A stretch of 12,122 nucleotides of DNA, from the NCBI GenBank assembly GCA_016650355.1, contig JAENVX010000419.1:1-12122 (forward strand). The letters run 5' to 3'. Both the position numbers and the translations under genes were made by a program. Shown piece after piece: positions 7,296 through 12,122 of the stretch. The notes beneath the pieces were generated by a model that ran no database searches, was not told where the DNA came from, and worked only from the letters and a program-made list of their open reading frames with translations. Origin of the DNA: Bacteroidia bacterium. Its GTDB lineage: Bacteria; Bacteroidota; Bacteroidia; Cytophagales; Cyclobacteriaceae. Each line of letters opens with the position of its first letter. The stretch's first letter is position 1.

Positions 7296-7303
7296 TATAT
7301 TGC
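7296..7303 (+). promoter_or_regulatory. Possible kduI -7 element (TATATTGC) next to operator 3
   Basis: TATATTGC precedes GCAA of the operator exactly as TAACTTGC does before uxaA (shared pattern TAnnTTGCGCAA). Read as a degenerate Bacteroidota -7 element, it would place the transcription start within the operator, about 15 nt before kduI. No good -33 element is visible, so confidence is low. Confidence 0.3.
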
Positions 7304-7315
7304 GCAAACGATTAC
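7304..7315. promoter_or_regulatory. Operator candidate 3 (GCAAACGATTAC, 10 of 12 match)
   Basis: The core differs from the two perfect copies at two positions, but the outer arms extend the symmetry: TGCG at 7301-7304 pairs with CGCA at 7315-7318. It ends 8 nt before the kduI ATG and resembles PurR-type sites (CGCAAACG). Its position would allow direct repression of the kduI-lacI-uxaC-uxaB unit, including autoregulation of lacI. Confidence 0.65.
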
Positions 7316-7323
7316 GCATAGAA

Positions 7324-8154
7324 ATGAACGATTGCCGATACGCTATTCACCCAGACCATTTTAAAGAACTTGACTCAGATCAACTTCGAAATGCTTTCTT
7401 AGTAGATGCCCTTTTTGAGGATGACCTAGTGTGTACAACCTACTCACATTTCGACAGATTAATCATGGGAGGCGTAAAACCTGTTACAAAATCTTTACCC
7501 CTACCACAACTGGATTCATTAAAATCAGATTTCTTTCTTCAGCGAAGAGAAATTGGGATTATTAATGTGGGAGGCCCTGGGAAAGTTTCTGTGGATGGAA
7601 ATGAATATTCCCTTCTTTACAAAGAAGCGCTCTATATCGGTCGAGGAACCAAAGAGGTGATCTTTCAGTATGATAAAAATTCAAATCCACTTTACTATTT
7701 TAATTCGGCTCCCGCTCACGCTGCATACCCTACCCGTAAAGTTTCACTGTCGGAAGCTGAAACGGTAGAAATGGGCTCATTGGAAACTTCCAACCATCGC
7801 ACCATAAGGAAACTACTGGTCAATAGCGTTCTGCCCACTTGTCAACTGCAGATGGGGTTAACCGAATTAATGAAAGGAAGTGTGTGGAACACTATGCCAC
7901 CCCATACACACGATAGACGGATGGAAGCATACTTCTACTTTGAAGTCCCGGAAAATCAAACCGTAAGTCATTTTATGGGCAAACCTGACGAGACACGCCA
8001 TATCTGGGTAAAGAACAATCAAGCTGTAATTTCTCCATCTTGGTCAATTCATTGCGGAGCAGGCACAAGCAATTACACGTTTATATGGGGCATGGCGGGT
8101 GAGAACCTAGACTATAGTGATATGGACACCGTGAAACCCACTGAACTAAAGTAA
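7324..8154 (+). CDS. kduI: 5-keto-4-deoxyuronate isomerase (4-deoxy-L-threo-5-hexosulose-uronate ketol-isomerase)
   Basis: It converts 5-keto-4-deoxyuronate (DKI) to 2,5-diketo-3-deoxygluconate (DKII), the zinc-dependent cytosolic step after KdgF in breakdown of unsaturated uronates. I take the ATG at 7324 (MNDCRYAIHPDHFK), giving 276 residues against 278 in E. coli. A TTG at 7300 is in frame but lies at the edge of the operator and would add eight residues absent from the family. Zinc ligands are visible in MPPHTHDRRMEAYFYF: H194, H196 and E201, with H243 in SIHCGAG; E. coli has the same set two residues later. NVGGPG and YIGRGTKEV are also typical. The gene leads the plus-strand unit and ends 3 nt before a truncated SDR reading frame where kduD would be expected. 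Confidence 0.95.
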   Translation: MNDCRYAIHPDHFKELDSDQLRNAFLVDALFEDDLVCTTYSHFDRLIMGGVKPVTKSLPLPQLDSLKSDFFLQRREIGIINVGGPGKVSVDGNEYSLLYKEALYIGRGTKEVIFQYDKNSNPLYYFNSAPAHAAYPTRKVSLSEAETVEMGSLETSNHRTIRKLLVNSVLPTCQLQMGLTELMKGSVWNTMPPHTHDRRMEAYFYFEVPENQTVSHFMGKPDETRHIWVKNNQAVISPSWSIHCGAGTSNYTFIWGMAGENLDYSDMDTVKPTELK

Positions 8155-8157
8155 CAA

Positions 8158-8211
8158 ATGAATTTATTCAACCTGAAGGGTAAGCGCACCTTGATAACTG
8201 GTGGTACATGA
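8158..8211 (+). pseudogene. N-terminal stub of a short-chain dehydrogenase, probably kduD
   Basis: This reading frame of 17 codons plus TGA reads MNLFNLKGKRTLITGGT. It matches the first strand and start of the cofactor motif of an SDR (LxGKxxLITGGT, compare LKGKIAVVTGGTG at 10-22 of the UxuB-type protein in this window) and stops just where the glycine-rich TGxxxGxG should continue. None of the remaining 230 or so codons is present; the repressor gene follows at once. Its position right after kduI, where kduD commonly lies, points to kduD (DKII to KDG reductase), but 17 residues cannot distinguish KduD from another SDR. The start is 3 nt after the kduI stop, and the TGA overlaps the lacI ATG as ATGA, so it may still be translated and couple kduI to lacI. 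Confidence 0.7.
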
Positions 8212-9254
8212 AAAGAGAGCGAGTAACAATTCATGATATTGCGAAGATGCTTAATATTACTGCCTCTACAGTTTCTCGTGCGTTGAAGAATCATCCTAGG
8301 ATAAGCGAAGAAACTAAAAAAGAAGTCCAAAAAGTTGCTCTCAAACTAAATTATCAACCCAATCATATTGCTGCTGCATTGCGAAACGGCAAAAGCAATA
8401 TTCTGGGGATTATCGTTCCATGGGCTGACCGTAGTTTTTTCTCATCAGCAATACGCGGCATTGAAGAGATTGCCAACAGGTCGAATTATAATGTTATGAT
8501 CTGCCAAACATACGAAGACCCTAATAAAGAAATTGGGTCCGTTGAAGCACTGCTTAATGCTCGCGTTGATGGCATCATTGTGTCGCACTCAAAAAACGCA
8601 TTGAACTTTGATCATTTATTCAAGATTAAGGAGCGAGGCATTCCGCTTATCTTGTTTGATCGCTCCAAGGAGGAACTCGAAGTTAGTCATGTAGTAATTG
8701 ACGATTTTCTTGGCGCATACAAGGCAACAGAGCATCTTATACAACAAGGTTGCAAACGGATTGCTCATTTCACCAACATAAAGAAAATAAGCATCTATAA
8801 AGAACGACTGAGAGGATATCGTGAAGCCCTACTTAATAATGGGCTTCTATATGACGAATCACTTGTAGTCGAAAGTGACCTTCAACTTGAAGATGGTCGA
8901 AACAGTATGATTCATCTATTGAAGCTTAAAGATATACCGGATGCAGTTTTCTCTGCCAGCGCGTATGCTATACTCGGAGCTCTATTAGTGTTAAAAGAAC
9001 ATGGAATCAAGATACCGGATGAAGTGGCTTTAGTTGGATTTGCAAATGAGTCATTAATGTCGTTTACAGAACCATCCCTATCAACCGTGGAACAACACAG
9101 TATGCGCATCGGCAATGCAGCAGCTGAAATATTCCTGGATGAGGTTTTGGAATCATCCAAGAAATCGGGCGCCATTAAAAAATTCATTCCCCAGAAAATA
9201 GTTCTTACTCCGGAATTGATCATCCGACAATCTTCACTAAAGAAACCAATATAA
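8208..9254 (+). CDS. LacI-family transcriptional regulator, probable hexuronate repressor
   Basis: This 348-residue DNA-binding repressor has an N-terminal helix-turn-helix (TIHDIAKMLNITASTVSRALK, 7-27) with the recognition helix TASTVSRAL. A hinge helix region follows (NHIAAALRNG, 52-61), with the A-L pair that lets family members insert into a central CG. The rest is a periplasmic-binding-protein-like effector domain from about 64 (NILGIIVPWADRSFF) to the end, with DGIIVSHS, LILFDRS, VVIDDFLGAYKATEHL and ALVGFANE marking the usual subdomain strands. The effector is not readable from sequence; a hexuronate, KDG or DKII is plausible. The start ATG overlaps the stop of the SDR stub, suggesting translational coupling. 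The gene lies 25 nt before uxaC. Its likely targets are the three CG-centred palindromes in this window. Confidence 0.92.
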   Translation: MKRERVTIHDIAKMLNITASTVSRALKNHPRISEETKKEVQKVALKLNYQPNHIAAALRNGKSNILGIIVPWADRSFFSSAIRGIEEIANRSNYNVMICQTYEDPNKEIGSVEALLNARVDGIIVSHSKNALNFDHLFKIKERGIPLILFDRSKEELEVSHVVIDDFLGAYKATEHLIQQGCKRIAHFTNIKKISIYKERLRGYREALLNNGLLYDESLVVESDLQLEDGRNSMIHLLKLKDIPDAVFSASAYAILGALLVLKEHGIKIPDEVALVGFANESLMSFTEPSLSTVEQHSMRIGNAAAEIFLDEVLESSKKSGAIKKFIPQKIVLTPELIIRQSSLKKPI

Positions 9255-9279
9255 TACTATCACTCAATTAAATACGGTC

Positions 9280-10680
9280 ATGAATTTTATTACAGAAGAC
9301 TTTTTACTAAATAACGATTTCGCCAGGACGCTTTATCATGATTACGCGAAAGAACAGCCTATCATTGATTACCATTGTCACCTGTCGCCATTGGACATCG
9401 CCAACAACAGGCAATTTAAAAACATTACAAATATTTGGCTAGATGGCGATCATTATAAATGGCGCGCTATGCGGACATTGGGCATCGATGAAAAGTACAT
9501 TACAGGAAATGGTTCGGATGAAGAAAAATTTAATAAGTGGGCAAGCGCTGTTCCATACACAATGCGTAATCCATTGTATCATTGGTCTCATCTGGAGCTA
9601 AAGCGCTATTTTGAAATTGATCAATTATTAACACCCGACACCGCTACGGAAATCTACGCAGCCATCTCGGATAAACTTGCCGATCCATCCTATCATACAC
9701 GTGCGCTTCTCACCAAAATGCAAGTTGAAGTGATTTGCACAACAGATGATCCAATCGATTCTCTTGAACATCATCAAAAAATAAAAAAAGACAATTATAA
9801 GATTAAAGTTTTGCCAGCATTTAGACCTGATAAAGCTTATGCGGTTGAAAATCCGGTCGATTATAATACCTATTTGAAAAAACTATCAAAGGCTTCTTCG
9901 ATAGAAATCAACAATTTCGCGGCACTCATCAATGCGTTGGAGAATAGGATTAATTATTTCAACACCAATGGATGCAAACTTTCCGATCATGGCTTAGAAC
10001 AATTGTACTATCCTGATCAAGCTGATAGCCAAAATATAGATCAACTATTTCTGAAGGTTAAGAAGCAAGAAAAGTTGAATAAACAAGAAATTGAATATTT
10101 CAAATATTGTGTGTTAATAGAGCTAGGCAGATTTTATCACAAAAATAATTGGACACAACAATTTCACCTGGGTGCACTACGCAATACGAATGACAGGATG
10201 TTGCGAACCTTGGGGCCGGATACTGGCTTTGATTCAATTGGGGATTTTTCTCAGAGCAGGAACCTCGCAAAATATCTAAATGAATTAGATAGCACCAATC
10301 AACTCGCAAAAACAATATTATATAATGTCAACCCGAATGACAATGAAGTAATGGCCACAATGATCGGGAACTTTAATGATGGTTCAGTAAAGGGTAAAAT
10401 TCAGTTTGGGTCTGCGTGGTGGTTTGCAGATCAAAAAGATGGAATGGAAAAACAGATTAATAGCCTATCTAACCTCGGCATATTAAGTTGCTTTATTGGA
10501 ATGCTTACGGATTCGCGCAGCTTCCTCTCCTTCCCACGCCATGAATATTTCAGAAGGATTCTCTGCAATCTGATTGGTCAGGATGTAAAAAATGGGGAAT
10601 TGCCAGCTGATGAAAAATGGCTTGGTAAGATCGTATCTGACATTTGTTACCGCAACGCAAAAAACTATTTCAATTTCTAA
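9280..10680 (+). CDS. uxaC: Glucuronate/galacturonate isomerase (uronate isomerase)
   Basis: It isomerises D-glucuronate to D-fructuronate and D-galacturonate to D-tagaturonate, the first cytosolic step for both hexuronates. It belongs to the amidohydrolase superfamily, and its 466 residues match the family length. Visible marks are the metal-binding HCH (32-34) in IIDYHCHLSP, WLDGDHYKWRAMR (53-65), CTTDDP (153-158), FRPDKA (181-186), QFHLGALRNTN (294-304) and the C-terminal MLTDSRSFLSFPRHEYFRR (408-426) with the expected aspartate. It follows lacI by 25 nt and precedes uxaB by 14 nt, so it belongs to the kduI-lacI transcription unit. No defects are seen. Confidence 0.96.
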   Translation: MNFITEDFLLNNDFARTLYHDYAKEQPIIDYHCHLSPLDIANNRQFKNITNIWLDGDHYKWRAMRTLGIDEKYITGNGSDEEKFNKWASAVPYTMRNPLYHWSHLELKRYFEIDQLLTPDTATEIYAAISDKLADPSYHTRALLTKMQVEVICTTDDPIDSLEHHQKIKKDNYKIKVLPAFRPDKAYAVENPVDYNTYLKKLSKASSIEINNFAALINALENRINYFNTNGCKLSDHGLEQLYYPDQADSQNIDQLFLKVKKQEKLNKQEIEYFKYCVLIELGRFYHKNNWTQQFHLGALRNTNDRMLRTLGPDTGFDSIGDFSQSRNLAKYLNELDSTNQLAKTILYNVNPNDNEVMATMIGNFNDGSVKGKIQFGSAWWFADQKDGMEKQINSLSNLGILSCFIGMLTDSRSFLSFPRHEYFRRILCNLIGQDVKNGELPADEKWLGKIVSDICYRNAKNYFNF

Positions 10681-10694
10681 TTCTTTACACCCTC

Positions 10695-12107
10695 ATGCTG
10701 AAGAAACTTACAAGGAAAATATCTTCCAGTAAAAATATCCGCCCGGTAAAAGTGCTGCAATTTGGTGAAGGTAATTTCCTTCGCGCGTTTGCTGACTGGA
10801 TCATTGATATCCTTAATGAGAAAACAAATTTTAATGGAGCAGTTCAAATCATTCAACCCATCCAAAACGGAATGGGTAAAATGGTAAATAATCAAGAGGG
10901 TTTATATCATGTTGTGTTAAACGGAATACAAAACGGAAAACCGTTTCAGCAAACACGACTCATTACCAGTGTTGTTGGTGTCATCAATCCATTTGAGAAT
11001 TTTCAACAGTACTTGCAATGCGCTGAAAATCCCGACCTGAAATTCATTTTTTCAAATACGACAGAGGCTGGCATCACATTCAATGCCAACGACAACAATC
11101 CAAAAATTCTTCCTGAATCATTTCCTGGCAAGCTTACTGTTCTACTGCATCACCGATATGAATTCTTTAAGGGTTCTAAGGAAAAAGGATTAATCCTGAT
11201 GCCGTGTGAGTTAATTGATAAAAATGGAGAGAATCTAAAGCGCACAATCCTTCAATACATTTCGCATTGGAATCTATCAAGTACATTTAAAAAGTGGATT
11301 GAACAATCCAATATTTTCTGTAATACATTGGTTGATCGTATTGTTCCTGGATTTCCAAAAGACACCATTCAGGAAATTCAAGAGGCAATCGGTTATGAAG
11401 ACAACCTTGCAGTCACAGCCGAACTCTTTCATCTTTGGGTTATTGAAGCACCTGATTCGGTAAAGCAAATCTTCCCTACGGATCAAGCGGGACTTCACGT
11501 GAAATTTGTAAAAGACCTTACTCCCTATCGAACCAGAAAAGTAAGAATTCTTAATGGAGCCCACACGGCATTAGTTCCTTTCGCATACTTACGGGGATTA
11601 CGAACTGTGAGGGAGTCTGTTGAAGACAATTATGTAGGCGATTTCATTCGCAAAGCAATCAGCGAAGAAATAATTCCCACATTGGACTTACCAAAGGATG
11701 AGCTTCAACAATTTGCAAATGATGTGATCGAGCGATTTCAAAATCCATATATCAAGCATGAACTAATAAGCATTGCCCTCAATTCAATTTCTAAATTTAA
11801 AGTCCGGGTATTACCATCCATACTGGAATATCATAAGCGAACTGGTAAATTACCAGAACGATTGCTTCAGTCATTGGCAGCGCTGATTTTATTCTACAAA
11901 GGAAACTGGCAAGGTGAGCCTGTTCCACTTAATGATACACCTGAGATTCTGAATTTCTTTAAAGCGCTCTGGGAGAAAAACACACTGGAGGAAGTTGTTC
12001 AGAAAGTTCTTTCAAACGCCTCTTTCTGGGACTGCGACCTTACTCAAATCACTGGCTTACAGGAAATGGTTACTCGGCAGATAAATGATATCATCCGCAC
12101 CAATTAA
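10695..12107 (+). CDS. uxaB: Tagaturonate reductase (altronate oxidoreductase), mannitol dehydrogenase family
   Basis: It reduces D-tagaturonate to D-altronate with NADH, feeding UxaA. The ATG at 10695 gives 470 residues (E. coli 483) and the expected beginning MLKKLTRKISSS before VLQFGEGNFLRAFADW (20-35), the dinucleotide-binding start of the family. An in-frame opening reaches back to 10644 inside uxaC, but those extra residues are not conserved. FIFSNTTEAGI (117-127), MPCELIDKNG (169-178), TLVDRIV (211-217), the catalytic KVRILNGAH (282-290; K282, N287, H290) and NPYIKHELISIALNSISKF support UxaB. This polyol-dehydrogenase-type enzyme and the SDR-type UxuB in the same locus catalyse parallel reductions with unrelated folds. 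The gene starts 14 nt after uxaC; only 15 nt of the window remain beyond it. Confidence 0.95.
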   Translation: MLKKLTRKISSSKNIRPVKVLQFGEGNFLRAFADWIIDILNEKTNFNGAVQIIQPIQNGMGKMVNNQEGLYHVVLNGIQNGKPFQQTRLITSVVGVINPFENFQQYLQCAENPDLKFIFSNTTEAGITFNANDNNPKILPESFPGKLTVLLHHRYEFFKGSKEKGLILMPCELIDKNGENLKRTILQYISHWNLSSTFKKWIEQSNIFCNTLVDRIVPGFPKDTIQEIQEAIGYEDNLAVTAELFHLWVIEAPDSVKQIFPTDQAGLHVKFVKDLTPYRTRKVRILNGAHTALVPFAYLRGLRTVRESVEDNYVGDFIRKAISEEIIPTLDLPKDELQQFANDVIERFQNPYIKHELISIALNSISKFKVRVLPSILEYHKRTGKLPERLLQSLAALILFYKGNWQGEPVPLNDTPEILNFFKALWEKNTLEEVVQKVLSNASFWDCDLTQITGLQEMVTRQINDIIRTN

Positions 12108-12122
12108 AAACTAATTCAAAAC

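Larger units (their letters stand above)
7004..7323. other. Divergent control region between the KdgF-like gene and kduI (320 bp)
   Basis: This is the longest stretch without a supported gene. It separates two divergent start codons and contains two copies of the operator motif (7125-7136 and 7304-7315) and a further CG-centred palindrome (7049-7058). A 58-codon open frame (7069-7245, plus strand) runs through one operator but has no recognisable protein features, so I do not call it a gene. No riboswitch-like or terminator-like hairpin is evident. Confidence 0.7.

Noticed and set aside
7300..7323. In-frame TTG upstream of the kduI ATG that would lengthen the protein by eight residues
   Set aside because: It lies at the operator edge and adds RKRLRIE-type residues not seen in KduI. 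The ATG at 7324 gives the family length and keeps the zinc ligands in register with E. coli.
9752..9760. CAATCGATT inside uxaC resembling the operator core
   Set aside because: It encodes the conserved DDPID segment, lacks the outer GC pairs (flanks are C and CT), and is within a coding region.
10644..10694. Upstream extension of uxaB overlapping the end of uxaC
   Set aside because: The 17 extra residues mirror uxaC codons in another frame and do not resemble UxaB. The ATG at 10695 gives the expected N-terminus.
1..12122. Mobile elements, CRISPR arrays, tRNA/rRNA genes, defence genes
   Set aside because: No transposase-like proteins, terminal repeats, spaced repeats or RNA-gene signatures were seen. 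All substantial coding capacity is explained by hexuronate metabolism.

Overview
The window is an accessory sugar-acid catabolism locus, about 12 kb and low to moderate in GC. It most likely comes from a Bacteroidota genome, plausibly Cytophagales or a relative. Reasons: start codons lack convincing Shine-Dalgarno sequences, one divergent promoter carries a Bacteroidota-type TAnnTTTG element, and the gene families have Bacteroidota-like forms (a long UxaA, an SDR-type UxuB, LacI-type control instead of the proteobacterial GntR-type ExuR/UxuR). The taxonomic call is inference.

Layout. (1) Positions 4872 down to 1, minus strand: a tight run of six genes, which are a Gfo/Idh/MocA oxidoreductase, an SDR-type fructuronate reductase (UxuB), an unknown two-TM protein, KDG kinase (KdgK), KDPG aldolase (Eda) and a hexuronate MFS transporter (ExuT, cut by the left edge). 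(2) 4873-4980: a divergent control region with a perfect 12-bp CG-centred palindrome. (3) 4981-6627, plus strand: altronate dehydratase UxaA. (4) 6665-7003, minus strand: a small cupin resembling KdgF, convergent with uxaA. (5) 7004-7323: a second divergent control region with two more copies of the palindrome motif. (6) 7324-12107, plus strand: kduI, a 17-codon stub of a short-chain dehydrogenase (probably kduD), a LacI-family repressor, uxaC and uxaB.

How the genes fit together. UxaC isomerises galacturonate and glucuronate to tagaturonate and fructuronate. UxaB and UxuB reduce these to altronate and mannonate. UxaA dehydrates altronate to KDG, and KdgK and Eda take KDG through KDPG to pyruvate and glyceraldehyde-3-phosphate. 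No mannonate dehydratase (UxuA) is in the window. A second entry, for 4,5-unsaturated uronates released by lyases, is represented by the KdgF-like cupin and KduI. The next enzyme, KduD, seems to have been deleted down to its first 17 codons, so this branch stops at 2,5-diketo-3-deoxygluconate unless a reductase is encoded elsewhere.

Regulation. Three palindromes (consensus GCGCAAWCGATTRC, with the central CG typical of LacI-family sites) lie only in the two divergent control regions. The local LacI repressor is the obvious candidate to bind all three and so co-ordinate all four transcription units, including its own.

The most unusual point is the junction kduI - SDR stub - lacI. The stub starts 3 nt after the kduI stop, ends within the nucleotide-binding motif of the lost enzyme, and its TGA overlaps the lacI ATG (ATGA). 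The decayed gene may now serve as a translational bridge to the repressor. I saw no mobile elements, tRNA or rRNA genes, or CRISPR.
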